Shown: positions 24,697-34,411 of the stretch, piece after piece | How the letters are laid out: each line of letters starts with the position of its first letter | Position numbering within the stretch: the stretch's first letter is position 1 | Origin: Zoogloea oryzae | GTDB lineage: Bacteria > Pseudomonadota > Gammaproteobacteria > Burkholderiales > Rhodocyclaceae | Assembly: GCF_030161255.1 (NCBI RefSeq) | Contig: NZ_BSPX01000001.1 | Location: forward strand, 1 to 64,000 | Length of the DNA stretch: 64,000 nt | Direction: 5' to 3' | Program-made: the position numbers and the translations under genes | Notes under the pieces: model-generated | What the model was told of the DNA's origin: nothing | Seen by the model: only the letters and a program-made list of their open reading frames with translations | Databases searched by the model: none

Positions 24697-26562
24697 CTAT
24701 CTCCCAATTCGCCCCTTGCCCCTCGCAAGGCGATGCAGCACCGCCACCATCCGGTCGATCTCCTCGCAGGTGTTGTAGAACGCGATGGAGGGTCGCACCG
24801 TGGCTTCCTGCCCGAAGCGGCGCAGGATGGGTTGGGCGCAGTGGTGGCCGGAGCGTACCGCGATGCCTTCTTCGTTTAGGGCTTTGCCCACTTCTTCCGG
24901 GCGGTAGCCATCCATCACGAAGGACATCACGCTGGCTTTCTCCGCTGCGGTGCCGATCAGCTTGAGGCCGGGCACGGTGAGCAGGCCGCGGGTGCCGTAC
25001 ACCAGCAGGTCGTGCTCGTAGCGGGCGATGTTCTCCATGCCGAGGCGCTCGACGTAGTCGATCGCCGCGCCCAGGCCTACCGCGTCGGCGATGTTGCCGG
25101 TGCCGGCTTCGAAGCGGGTCGGGGGGCCGTGGTAGATGGTCTTCTCGAAGGTGACGTCGGCGATCATGTTGCCGCCGCCCTGCCACGGGGGCATGTCTTC
25201 GAGGATGGACCGCTTGCCAAACACGGCGCCGATGCCGGTGGGGGCGAACACCTTGTGGCCGGAGAAGACGAAGAAGTCCGCGCCGATCTCCTGCACGTTC
25301 ACCCGCATGTGCGACACCGATTGGGCGCCATCGACCACCGCCACCGCGCCGGCCTGGTGGGCCATGGCGACGATCTCCTTGACCGGCACCACGGTGCCCA
25401 GGGCGTTGGAGACCTGGGTGACGGAGACGATCTTGGTGCGGTCGGTGAGGAGCTTGCGGTATTCGTCCAGCAGCACCTGGCCGGTGTCATCCACCGGGAT
25501 CACCTTGATGCGGGCGCCCTTGGCGGCGGCGAGCTGCTGCCACGGCACGATGTTGGCGTGGTGTTCGAGGTGGGAGACGATGATCTCGTCGCCTTCGCCC
25601 ACGTTCTGCCAACCCCAGGTTTTGGCGATGAGGTTGATGCCCTCGGTGGCGCCACGCACGAAGATGATCTCCTCGCTCGAGCTGGCCCCCAGAAAGCGCG
25701 CCACCTTGTTGCGGGCGCCTTCGTAGGCATCCGTCGCGCGGGCGGCAAGTTCGTGCGCGGCCCGGTGGATGTTGGAGTTCTCGTGCTCGTAGAAATACGC
25801 GAGCCGGTCGATCACCGCCTTCGGCTTGTGGGTGGTGGCCGCGTTGTCGAACCACACCAGCTGTCGGCCATTGACCCGCTCCTGCAGGATCGGGAAATCG
25901 CGCCGCACGGCATTTACGTCGAAAGCCGGGTGGGCGGATTGCTTTACCTCGGGCACGTCCGCTTGCCGGTTCGGTGCGCCGGCGGTGTCGAGGAAGTAGA
26001 ACTGGCTCGGTGCGCTGGTGGTGGGCGTGGCGGCGGTGCGCCGTTCGCCGGCGATCTCGGCGAGCAGGCTGTGCAGCTCGGCTTCACCGGGCAGGCCGAA
26101 GCTTTGCGGGACGATGCGGTTTTCAGCCACCGGCGCGACAGTCTGCGGTGCAGACTTGGCCGCGCCCGCTTCACCCAGAAAGTAATACGGGGTGGACGGG
26201 GCGAGCGGCGGCGGCGATGCCGGCGGGCTGAAGGTGGGCAGGGCAGCGGCGTAGGCTTCGGGCACGCCGAAGGCCGGGTTGCCGGCACGGCCGGCAGCCG
26301 AGGCGTGATCGAGCGGCACGGATTCGGCGCGCACCGGGGAAACCGGTGCGGCGGCGGTCAGCTGCGGGCCCACGTCGCCGAGGCGGATTTCGGGCTGAAC
26401 TTCGGGTTGTAGTGCGGACGGGCTGCCGACGCCGCCGAAGCTGCCGGGCAGGGCGGCGAAGAAATCGCCGGCCAGCCGCGCCAGGGTGGCTTCGTCAGGC
26501 AGGCCCGCCGGCACGCTGCCGAGGGCCGCCAGCCCCTCACTTGTAGGTGTCGGGATAGTCAT
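24697..26562 (-). CDS. family 2A encapsulin cargo: cysteine desulfurase
   Basis: A 621-residue PLP enzyme removing sulfur from cysteine. The C-terminal ~400 residues are SufS-like: the cofactor lysine lies in FSGHKVFAP, the active-site cysteine is in RSGHHCAQP near the end, and an ENSNIHRAAHELA segment is present. The first ~215 residues are a disordered, Pro/Ala-rich extension. It carries repeated short motifs, LARLAGDFFAALP, YYFLGEAG and FYFLDTAG, typical of the encapsulation-targeting region of family 2A cargo. ATG 26562 lies inside the end of the shell gene (26-base overlap). The enzyme should be packed inside the shell to deposit sulfur. Confidence 0.93.
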   Translation of the reverse strand: MTIPTPTSEGLAALGSVPAGLPDEATLARLAGDFFAALPGSFGGVGSPSALQPEVQPEIRLGDVGPQLTAAAPVSPVRAESVPLDHASAAGRAGNPAFGVPEAYAAALPTFSPPASPPPLAPSTPYYFLGEAGAAKSAPQTVAPVAENRIVPQSFGLPGEAELHSLLAEIAGERRTAATPTTSAPSQFYFLDTAGAPNRQADVPEVKQSAHPAFDVNAVRRDFPILQERVNGRQLVWFDNAATTHKPKAVIDRLAYFYEHENSNIHRAAHELAARATDAYEGARNKVARFLGASSSEEIIFVRGATEGINLIAKTWGWQNVGEGDEIIVSHLEHHANIVPWQQLAAAKGARIKVIPVDDTGQVLLDEYRKLLTDRTKIVSVTQVSNALGTVVPVKEIVAMAHQAGAVAVVDGAQSVSHMRVNVQEIGADFFVFSGHKVFAPTGIGAVFGKRSILEDMPPWQGGGNMIADVTFEKTIYHGPPTRFEAGTGNIADAVGLGAAIDYVERLGMENIARYEHDLLVYGTRGLLTVPGLKLIGTAAEKASVMSFVMDGYRPEEVGKALNEEGIAVRSGHHCAQPILRRFGQEATVRPSIAFYNTCEEIDRMVAVLHRLARGKGRIGR

Positions 26563-27472
26563 GGTATTTGCCGATCTCCACGTCATCCAGAACAGCCAGT
26601 GCGTCGTCGGTCAGCACGGCCAGGGAGCAATACAGCGAAATCAGGTAGGACGCGATGGCGTTGCGGTTGATGCCCATGAAGCGCACCGACAGGCCCGGGC
26701 TCTGCTCGCCGGCAAGGCCCGGCTGGAACAGGCCGACCACGCCCTGGCGCTTCTCGCCGGTGCGCAGCAGGATGATCTTGGTCTTGCCGTCTTCCACCGG
26801 CACCTTGTCCGACGGGATCAGCGGAATGCCGCGCCAGGTGAGGAACTGGGCGCCGAACAGGCTGACGGTGGGGGGCGGCACGCCGCGGCGGGTGCATTCG
26901 CGGCCGAAAGCGGCGATGGCGAGGGGGTGAGTGAGGAAGAAGCCGGGTTCCTTCCAGACCTTGGTGAGCAGGTCGTCCAGGTCGTCCGGGGTGGGCGCGC
27001 CGGTGAGGGTGGAGATGCGCTGCTCATCGGTAACGTTGGCAAGCAGGCCGTAATCCGGGTTGTTGATGAGCTCGGATTCCTGGCGCTCCTTGATGGTCTC
27101 GACGGTGAGGCGCAGCTGCTCCTTGATCTGGTCGTGCGGGCTGCTGTACAGATCGGAGACGCGGGTGTGCACGTCGAGGATGGTGGTGACCGCGTTGAGG
27201 AAGTACTCGCGCGGGGCTTCGTCGTAATCAACGAAGGTTTGCGGCAGCTCGGATTCGTCGCGCTGGGAGCAGGCGACGCGCACGTCGCGGGGGTTCTTGA
27301 CCTTGTTGAGGCGGTAGATGCCGGCCTCGACGGGCAGCCATTGAAGCAGGTGCACCAGCCAGCGGGGGGAGATGGTGGAAAGCTGGGGGACGGTCTTGGT
27401 GGCGTTGGCCAGCTGCCGCGCGGCGGTGTCGCCAAGGGCTGTCGCTGTCTGGACGTCGGTGTGCTCGGACAT
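26537..27472 (-). CDS. family 2A encapsulin shell protein (SrpI-like)
   Basis: A 311-residue HK97-fold shell protein that self-assembles into an icosahedral compartment. Length and sequence (YRLNKVKNPRDVRVACSQR, GRECTRRGVPPPTVSLFG, FMGINRNAIASYLISLY) match the SrpI/family 2A group, whose shells hold cysteine desulfurase and store elemental sulfur. The ATG has AAGGAA 6 bases upstream. The cargo gene overlaps the 3' end. Upstream in the same direction are the XRE, serine acetyltransferase and rhodanese genes. Together they make cysteine and move sulfur, which fits a sulfur-limitation reservoir. Confidence 0.93.
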   Translation of the reverse strand: MSEHTDVQTATALGDTAARQLANATKTVPQLSTISPRWLVHLLQWLPVEAGIYRLNKVKNPRDVRVACSQRDESELPQTFVDYDEAPREYFLNAVTTILDVHTRVSDLYSSPHDQIKEQLRLTVETIKERQESELINNPDYGLLANVTDEQRISTLTGAPTPDDLDDLLTKVWKEPGFFLTHPLAIAAFGRECTRRGVPPPTVSLFGAQFLTWRGIPLIPSDKVPVEDGKTKIILLRTGEKRQGVVGLFQPGLAGEQSPGLSVRFMGINRNAIASYLISLYCSLAVLTDDALAVLDDVEIGKYHDYPDTYK

Positions 27473-27566
27473 TGCGTTTCCTTATCTCTGGAATGAAAGA
27501 CGTTATGCAAATGATTGATATGAAAGTCTGATGCCGCAGGGGTGTGGCTTCAACCGGCTATAGCCG

Positions 27567-27801
27567 TCAGCCTGCAAGGCGGCCGTCGGGTGCGCGTTCG
27601 AAACGGGCGATCAGGGCGGAGGGCAACACGCCCAGTGCGGTGGCCAGCTTGGCGAGGGTGGCAAGGGATGGCATGGCCTTGCCGCGCTCGATGTCGCCGA
27701 CGAAACCGCGGTTGAGGTCGGCGTGTTCGGCGAGCTGCTCCTGCGACCAGCCGCGCTCTTCGCGCAGATGCCGCACCGCGCGCCCGAAGTGGGTCTGCAG
27801 T

Positions 27802-27809
<8 letters not shown>
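27567..27809 (-). CDS. XRE-family transcriptional regulator in the encapsulin operon
   Basis: An 80-residue single-domain regulator. A Cro/C1-type helix-turn-helix covers residues ~7-62, with WSQEQLAEHADLNRGFVGDIERGKAMPSLATLAKLA as the DNA-reading unit. ATG 27809 overlaps the last 8 bases of the serine acetyltransferase gene, so it is co-translated with the operon. It is followed by a 94-base gap before the shell gene, which could hold an internal promoter under its control. No ligand domain is present. It may repress or tune shell and cargo expression. Confidence 0.85.
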
Positions 27810-28785
<976 letters not shown>

Positions 28786-28789
28786 GGGC

Positions 28790-29320
28790 TCAGTCCTGAA
28801 TCCACGGCAGGCCGTGGATGCGCCATCCGCCCAGGTTGCCGCGCCGGCTGTTGGCGTCGAGCTCGCCCTCAAAGCCTTCGAGCACGTTGAAGGCGTTGCC
28901 GAAGCCGGCCTTGGCGGCGGCTTCGGCGGCGGCGGCCGAGCGCTTGCCGCTGCGGCACAAGAAGAGCACCACCGCGTCCTTCTTCACCTTGGCTTCGAGT
29001 TCCTTCACGAAGCGGGGGTTGCGGGTGAGGGCGGTGCCGGTCATCCAGGCCACGTGGAGGGTGCCCGGCACGTGGCCGACGAACTTGCGTTCTTCGGTGG
29101 TGCGCACATCCACCAGTACGGCGTGGCCGGCGCTGAAGAGTTCCCAGGCTTCGGTGGGGCTTACCCCGCCGGCGTAGGGCAGGCCGCGTTCGCGGGCCTG
29201 CTGGCGGGCGTGGTCGAGAAGGGTGTCGAGTTCATCGGGCTGGCTGTCGGAAGCCAGGTTGGCCGGCTGCGGGGCCGACTGAGGTGCGGCGGTCGTGACG
29301 CCGTGGTGGGTGTCGAGCAT
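28790..29320 (-). CDS. rhodanese-like sulfurtransferase of the encapsulin operon
   Basis: A 176-residue single-domain rhodanese with active-site loop CRSGKR (near residue 122); the cysteine carries a persulfide. The N-terminal ~45 residues are a low-complexity extension followed by SPTEAWELFSAG. It is first in the encapsulin operon, and rhodaneses are regular partners of family 2A shells. It may transfer the sulfane sulfur made by the desulfurase or retrieve stored sulfur. ATG 29320 has GGAG 6 bases upstream; a GTG 12 bases earlier is less likely. Confidence 0.9.
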   Translation of the reverse strand: MLDTHHGVTTAAPQSAPQPANLASDSQPDELDTLLDHARQQARERGLPYAGGVSPTEAWELFSAGHAVLVDVRTTEERKFVGHVPGTLHVAWMTGTALTRNPRFVKELEAKVKKDAVVLFLCRSGKRSAAAAEAAAKAGFGNAFNVLEGFEGELDANSRRGNLGGWRIHGLPWIQD

Positions 29321-29408
29321 GGGTGTCTCCACTGACTGTTGCTGGAGGACGTGCGGTGCGGCACGTCCTGTCCGGGTGGAGACACATTAGCGGGCGGGTC
29401 CGGCGATA

Positions 29409-29419
29409 CGAACCAATAA
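29409..29419 (-). promoter_or_regulatory. shared sulfur-operon motif upstream of the encapsulin operon
   Basis: Plus-strand CGAACCAATAA reads TTATTGGTTCG towards the rhodanese gene, about 90 bases upstream. Closely related sequences precede metN (35311) and the second sbp (37193). TTGGTT could be a -35-like element of activator-dependent promoters. Confidence 0.45.
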
Positions 29420-29503
29420 GAATTCAGATGGATTCCACTGGAATCCGAAAATGCTTTGCAGGATGCGGCCTATGGGCGCCGGAAGCATTCCTGCGTTTGC
29501 GGG

Positions 29504-31129
29504 TCAGGCGGGGACGGGCTCCGGTGCGTGGAGCACGTGGCAGTTGCCGCCGCGTTTCTTGGCTTCGTACATGGCGGCGTCGGCGTTCTTGAAGAGGGTC
29601 TGGGGGGCCTGGGCGTCGGTGGGGAAGATGCTCACGCCGATGCTCGCCGATACCGGCAGGCCGCCGCTGTGGGTGTTGCTGCGGGCGACGGCGGCGAGCA
29701 CCCGTCGCATGGTTTCGTCGATCTGGTCGATGTCGGTGATGCCGGTGATGAGCAGGACGAACTCGTCGCCGCCCCAGCGGGCCACGGTGTCGCCGGCCCG
29801 CACGGTGGCCTTGAGGTTGTGGGCGATGTCCTGCAGCACGTCGTCGCCGGCCTTGTGGCCGAGCTTGTCGTTGATCGGCTTGAAGCCGTCCAGGTCGGCC
29901 AGGCAGATGGCGACCTTGCTGTTGGCGCGGTCGGCCTGGGCGAGGGCCTGGGTCAGGCGGTCTTCGAGGAGGTTGCGGTTGGGCAGGCCGGTGAGGGCAT
30001 CCTGGTGGGCCATGTCGCTGAGCTTGAGGCGCGATGCCTTGAGGGCGACGTTGAGCTGGTGGGTGCGCACGTAGAGGATCGCCAGCCCGAGCACCATCAG
30101 GGCGAGCCCGATGGCGACCGGCAGCAGGTACTGGCGCAGGACATCCGCGAGGTTGATCGGTTCGGACTTGTCGTAGGGGTAGATGTGGTGGCGCCGCATG
30201 ACGGCCTGCACCTGCTGGTATTCCAGCGGGGTTGACCAGCGGTAGTAGCGGGCGCTCCGCGCGGCCGGGTGGTCGGGCGGCATCATCAGCAGGGTGGCGG
30301 CAACCTGGTTGGCGACGTCGATGGGAACGTGGGGCGCCGCCGCGAGCGGCCATTCCGGATAGAGCCCGGTGCTCACCAGAAACGGGAAATCGCGATGGGG
30401 GGTTGGTTCGATGACGCGCAGCCGGGAGAGCTGGATGCTGCCTTCCCGGGCCATGGCTTCCAGCACGCCGCTGCGGGCAAAGCCTGCGTCGGCGCGGCCT
30501 TCGAGCACGGCCATGACGCAGTTGTCCTGGGGGAAACCGAGGAATTCGAGGTGCGTGTCCTTGTCGAGGTCAAGGCCGACCTGCCTGGCGAGGTCGTACT
30601 GGAGCAGGAAGGCGGCGAAGGAGGTGCGGTCCACCGCCGCGATGCGCTTGCCCCTGAGGTCTTCCAGGCGCTGGATGTCCGGCCGGTCGCTGCGGGTGAA
30701 GATCACGCCGCCAAAGCGGTTGACGGTGACGTCGTTCTCGCGCTTGACCAGCGTGGCGAGGCGCGAGACGCCGAAGCGCGTCTCCATGATGATGTAGTGC
30801 TGGGGGTTGGTGAGCACGAAATCCAGCTCGCCTTGGGCGAGGGCGATCTCGAATTCGGGCAGCGTGAGCGGTACGGCGACGAAGTGCGTGCCGGGCATCC
30901 GCGACGAGAGGTAGTCCATCGTCGGCTGCCATTCGCGGATGGTGACGGACTTGTCGCGGAATGACGTGATGCCGACCCGGCGGACCGTATCGGTCTCCGG
31001 CACCGCTTCGGCATGGGCATCTGCGATGAGGCAGAAAAAAAGCGCAAGCAGCGCCACGACGAAACCCGGCAGGCCACGCACGCAAAGGTGCCCCGGGGTG
31101 TTTCTGAGGGCGTCCCCTCTTGTTGTCAT
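29504..31129 (-). CDS. diguanylate cyclase with a periplasmic PhnD-like sensor domain
   Basis: A 541-residue membrane protein predicted to make cyclic-di-GMP. The signal/anchor lies at about residues 18-42. A periplasmic binding-protein-like domain (about 50-300) resembles PhnD/SsuA-like phosphonate or sulfonate binders. A membrane helix follows at ~333-352, then a GGDEF domain (about 370-535). The active site is intact (RWGGDEF). An inhibitory RxxD site lies 5 residues before it (RAGD), so product feedback is likely. The ATG has GAGGAAACA upstream. It sits beside methionine and sulfur transport genes, but whether it senses a sulfur compound is only a guess. Confidence 0.85.
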   Translation of the reverse strand: MTTRGDALRNTPGHLCVRGLPGFVVALLALFFCLIADAHAEAVPETDTVRRVGITSFRDKSVTIREWQPTMDYLSSRMPGTHFVAVPLTLPEFEIALAQGELDFVLTNPQHYIIMETRFGVSRLATLVKRENDVTVNRFGGVIFTRSDRPDIQRLEDLRGKRIAAVDRTSFAAFLLQYDLARQVGLDLDKDTHLEFLGFPQDNCVMAVLEGRADAGFARSGVLEAMAREGSIQLSRLRVIEPTPHRDFPFLVSTGLYPEWPLAAAPHVPIDVANQVAATLLMMPPDHPAARSARYYRWSTPLEYQQVQAVMRRHHIYPYDKSEPINLADVLRQYLLPVAIGLALMVLGLAILYVRTHQLNVALKASRLKLSDMAHQDALTGLPNRNLLEDRLTQALAQADRANSKVAICLADLDGFKPINDKLGHKAGDDVLQDIAHNLKATVRAGDTVARWGGDEFVLLITGITDIDQIDETMRRVLAAVARSNTHSGGLPVSASIGVSIFPTDAQAPQTLFKNADAAMYEAKKRGGNCHVLHAPEPVPA

Positions 31130-31267
31130 TGTTTCCTCGCACCGTTACCGGTGAATCGTCTCCCCGCTCCAATTGTATGCCTGCTGCTGGAGCAGCACCA
31201 AAGGAGACAGCCCGATTCAAGCCGACGAGCCCGGTGTGCTGTGGCAAATCGGTTGATGGGCGGGCGC

Positions 31268-31284
31268 CGGCAAGTTTTGCCGGA
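31268..31284. terminator. hairpin in the gap between the ligase and cyclase genes
   Basis: CCGGCAA-GTT-TTGCCGG is a perfect 7-bp stem about 90 bases after the ligase stop. No T-run follows, so a terminator role is uncertain. The rest of 31130-31373 shows no gene. Confidence 0.3.
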
Positions 31285-31373
31285 TACGCCCCCGCGCAGG
31301 GGGCGGGCCGTGTTGCTTGGGTGGCATGGCGAGGCTTGGCGTTGGGGTGCGTGGGGCGGTGCCTGGCCGGGCT

Positions 31374-32705
31374 TCAGCCCCACACGCCGCTGCGGCGGTC
31401 TTCCACGCGCTTGGCCTTGTGGGTGGCGCGGGGCAGGGTGTCGGGCGGCAGGATGTTCACCACCGCGCTGACGCCGGTGACGGCCTTTAGGTGGTGGGCG
31501 AAGCGGCCGGCGAGTTCGGCATCGGTGGCCGTGGTGGCGGCGCTGCGTTCGACCTCGACGGTGAGGCGATCGAGATGGTTTTCGCGCTCGACGATCAGCC
31601 GGTATTCGCCGGTGAGGTCGTGGTCGCGCCGGGCGATGGCTTCCACGTCGCTGGGGAAGACATTGACGCCCTTGATGATGAGCATGTCGTCGAGCCGGCC
31701 GTGGATGCCCTGCAGGCGGATGGAGGTGCGGCCGCAGGCGCAGGGGGCGGACGTGAAGGACACGATGTCGCCGGTGCGGAAGCGGATCATCGGGCGGGCG
31801 GTCTTCTTGAGGGTGGTGAGCACCAGCTCGCCGCGGCCGCCCTCGGACACGGGCTCGTTGGTGTCCGGGTGGAGCACCTCGACCAGGATGTGATCCTCGG
31901 CCCAGTGCAGGCCGTCTTTCTCCTCGCACATGCCGGCGCAGGAGCCGAAGATGTCCGACAGGCCGTAGTAGTCGTACACCGACGCGCCCCACAGGGCTTC
32001 GATGCGCTGGCGGGTTTCGGGGATCGAGCCGCCGGGCTCGCCGGCCACGAAGATGCGCCGCACCGACAGATCCTTCCGCAGGTCGATGCCTTCCTTGATG
32101 GCGGTCTCGCCCAGATACCAGGCGTAGGACGGCGTCGTCCAGATGGCGGTGACCTGGAACTGGCGCAGGATGGCGAGCAGGCGCTCGGACGGCACGGTGC
32201 CGGCGTGGATCGACAGGGCGCCGAGCTTCTGGGCGCCCAGCACGCAGGGGCCGCCGACGAACAGCGAGAAGTTGAGCGAATGGGCGTAACGGTCTTCCGG
32301 GCGCAGGCCGGACGACCAGAACTGGCGCGCCTCGTAGTCGATCCAGTCGTCGAAATCCTGGGCGGTGAAGGGCGAGGCGGTGGGCACGCCGGTCGAGCCG
32401 CTGGAGGCGGAGATGTAGACGATGTCCCGTTCGGGCACGGCCACCAGATCGCCGAAGGGCGGCACGGCGAGCTGGCGCTCGCGCAGGGTGGATTTGTTGA
32501 TGAAGGGAAAGCGCCGGATGTCGTCGAGGCTGCGGACGATTTCGGGATGCACACCGGCAGCGTCGAAGCTCGCCCGGTAGAAGGGCGAGTGGTGGTAGGC
32601 GTGGAGCAGATGCTTCTGCAGCAGTTGCAGCTTCAGGGCGTCCCAGTCGGCACGGGACTGGGTTTCGAGGGCGGCGTCCCAGTAGGGACGGGCGGGGCTC
32701 AGCAT
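31374..32705 (-). CDS. phenylacetate--CoA ligase-like AMP-forming enzyme
   Basis: A 443-residue protein of the PaaK family of adenylating CoA ligases. It has SASSGSTGVPT (ATP loop, about residue 95), YDYYGLSDIFG (about 240), RFRTGDIVSF, GRLDDMLIIKGVNVFPSDVE and a C-terminal domain ending near THKAKRVEDRR. ATG 32705 has AAGG about 9 bases upstream. There are no paa catabolic genes nearby; it stands alone after metQ, separated by a repeat element. Other aryl acids or anthranilate-like substrates are possible. Confidence 0.82.
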   Translation of the reverse strand: MLSPARPYWDAALETQSRADWDALKLQLLQKHLLHAYHHSPFYRASFDAAGVHPEIVRSLDDIRRFPFINKSTLRERQLAVPPFGDLVAVPERDIVYISASSGSTGVPTASPFTAQDFDDWIDYEARQFWSSGLRPEDRYAHSLNFSLFVGGPCVLGAQKLGALSIHAGTVPSERLLAILRQFQVTAIWTTPSYAWYLGETAIKEGIDLRKDLSVRRIFVAGEPGGSIPETRQRIEALWGASVYDYYGLSDIFGSCAGMCEEKDGLHWAEDHILVEVLHPDTNEPVSEGGRGELVLTTLKKTARPMIRFRTGDIVSFTSAPCACGRTSIRLQGIHGRLDDMLIIKGVNVFPSDVEAIARRDHDLTGEYRLIVERENHLDRLTVEVERSAATTATDAELAGRFAHHLKAVTGVSAVVNILPPDTLPRATHKAKRVEDRRSGVWG

Positions 32706-32729
32706 GACGTGAATCCTTGGGGGGCGGAC

Positions 32730-32842
32730 TGTAGGTCGGTGTGGGTCGGTGTAGGTCGTTGTAGGTCGGACTTCAGTCCGACATCGCAATCCGGCCGGCT
32801 GACGGAAATGTCGGACTGAAGTCCGACCTACACCGACCTACA
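32730..32842. repeat. intergenic inverted-repeat element (REP-like)
   Basis: Repeated TGTAGGTCGG units (about 32730, 32750, 32760) lead into GGTCGGACTTCAGTCCGAC (32763-32781). After a 25-base spacer the same units return inverted (32809-32842). This makes a long imperfect hairpin between the ligase and metQ genes. Elements of this type are scattered in related genomes, and it may also terminate metQ transcription. Confidence 0.75.
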
Positions 32843-32853
32843 GGCAGGCTCGA

Positions 32854-33684
32854 TTACTGGAGGAAGGCCGGGCGGGCGTAGCCGGCGAAGTGCTTGTCCA
32901 GCACGGCGCGGTATTCGGAGGTGTGGAAGGCGCCGGCGATGTCCTTGGCCCAGGGCTTGTCCTTGTCCTCGGTCTTGACGGCGACCACGTTGAGGTAGTG
33001 GTCCGGGGTCTTTTCCAGCGCCACGGCTTCGGTGAGCTTGAGGCCGGACGAGATGGCGAAGTTGCCGTTGATGAGGGCGAACTCGGCGTCGTCGAGGGTG
33101 CGCGGCAGCTGGGCGGCTTCGATGGGGGTGAGCACCAGCTTGCGCGGGTTCTCGGCCACGTCCTTCTCGGTGGCCTTGAGCGGATCGACGCCGGCCTTCA
33201 CCTTGATGAGCTTGTTCTGCTCAAGAAAGACCAGCGCGCGGGCCAGGTTGCTCGGGTCGTTGGGCAGGGTGATGCGGTCGCCGTCCTTCACGTCGGCGAG
33301 GCTCTTGCGCTTCTTGGAGTACAGGCCCAGCGGGGCGATGGGCGCCCTGGTGATGTCGGTGAGGTTCAGCCCCTTGTCGGCCGAAAATTTCTTCAGGTAA
33401 ATGATGTGCTGGAAGAGGTTGGCGTCCAGCGAACCCTGGGCGAGGGCCAGGTTGGGCTGCACGTAGTCGTTGAATTCGACGAGCTTGACGGTGTAGCCCT
33501 TCTTTTCGAGCACAGGCTTGATGCCCAGCTTGAGCTGGTCGAAGTTGGAGCCGGCGGTGGCGCCGATGACGAGGGTCTTCTTTTCCTGGGCGTGGGCGGT
33601 GCCAAGGCCGAGCCCGGCGACGAGGCCGACGGTGGCGGCAAGCTGGGCAAGGCGCAGGGCGAAGTGGCGGCGGGTGCTGTGCAT
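32854..33684 (-). CDS. metQ: methionine-type ABC transporter substrate-binding protein
   Basis: A 276-residue NlpA/MetQ-family binding protein. The signal peptide has a twin-arginine-like start (STRRHFALRL) and cleaves near GTAHAQ; there is no lipobox cysteine, unlike typical MetQ. The mature sequence begins KKTLVIGATAGSNFDQL and has DANLFQHIIYL and ALINGNFA, family ligand-pocket regions. ATG 33684 is chosen because it starts the signal peptide. It follows metI after 49 bases. D- or L-methionine is the likely ligand, but other NlpA-family ligands are possible. Confidence 0.88.
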   Translation of the reverse strand: MHSTRRHFALRLAQLAATVGLVAGLGLGTAHAQEKKTLVIGATAGSNFDQLKLGIKPVLEKKGYTVKLVEFNDYVQPNLALAQGSLDANLFQHIIYLKKFSADKGLNLTDITRAPIAPLGLYSKKRKSLADVKDGDRITLPNDPSNLARALVFLEQNKLIKVKAGVDPLKATEKDVAENPRKLVLTPIEAAQLPRTLDDAEFALINGNFAISSGLKLTEAVALEKTPDHYLNVVAVKTEDKDKPWAKDIAGAFHTSEYRAVLDKHFAGYARPAFLQ

Positions 33685-33733
33685 GGTGGTGTTCTCCGGA
33701 ACGATTGGGTTAGAGGTGTTGTTGTTTTGGGGT

Positions 33734-34411
33734 TTAGCGCTTGTCCACCCGGCGGGCGAGCCACTGGCCGGCAAACTGGACGCTCTGGACGAGGGCGATG
33801 AGCAGGACGATGGTGATGACCATCACGTCGGTCTGGAACCGGTAGTAGCCGTAGCGGATCGCCAGATCGCCGATGCCGCCGCCACCCACCACGCCGGCCA
33901 CCGCCGAGTAGGACAGGAAGCTCACCGCCAGCACGGTGATGGCCAGCACCAGGCCCGAGCGGGCCTCGACCAGCAGCACGTGGCGCACGATCTGCAGCGG
34001 CGAGGCGCCCATCGCTTCGGCGGCTTCGATCACGCCCCGGGGCACGTCGCGCAGGGTCTGTTCGATGAGGCGGGCGAAATAGAAGGTGGCGGCGATGGAT
34101 AGCGGCACGCTGGCCGCCAGCGGCCCGATCGATGTGCCGGCGATCACCCGGGTGAACGGCGAGATGGCGACCAGCAGGATGATGAACGGGAAGCTGCGCA
34201 CCACGTTGATGACGCCGTTGGTCACCAGATTGAAGACGCGGAAGCGTTCCAGCGACTGGCCGCGGCTGCTGAGGAACACCAGAATGCCCAGCGCGCCGCC
34301 CAGCACGAGGGCCACCGACAGGCAGATGGCGAGCATCAGCAGGGTCTCGCCGGTGGCTTTGAGGATCTCGGGCTGCAGTTCGATCAGCGTGTCGAGGAGG
34401 TTTTCAGGCAT
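33734..34411 (-). CDS. metI: methionine-type ABC transporter permease
   Basis: A 225-residue inner-membrane permease with about five spans. The EAA loop is EAAEAMGASPLQIVRHVLLVEARSG (about residues 130-155). Length and sequence match MetI (about 217). ATG 34411 overlaps the metN stop by 8 bases, so translation is coupled. It forms the channel with MetN for the MetQ ligand. Confidence 0.92.
   Translation of the reverse strand: MPENLLDTLIELQPEILKATGETLLMLAICLSVALVLGGALGILVFLSSRGQSLERFRVFNLVTNGVINVVRSFPFIILLVAISPFTRVIAGTSIGPLAASVPLSIAATFYFARLIEQTLRDVPRGVIEAAEAMGASPLQIVRHVLLVEARSGLVLAITVLAVSFLSYSAVAGVVGGGGIGDLAIRYGYYRFQTDVMVITIVLLIALVQSVQFAGQWLARRVDKR

Noticed and set aside
24563..24778. Plus-strand small frame over the encapsulin operon terminator
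   Set aside because: It runs through a strong terminator hairpin and into the antisense of the desulfurase gene.
28790..29320. Thiosulfate sulfurtransferase GlpE linked to glycerol metabolism
   Set aside because: The long N-terminal extension and the encapsulin operon context fit a family 2A partner rhodanese instead.
32730..32842. Possible CRISPR or insertion-sequence end
   Set aside because: Inverted rather than spaced direct repeats, and no transposase next to it.
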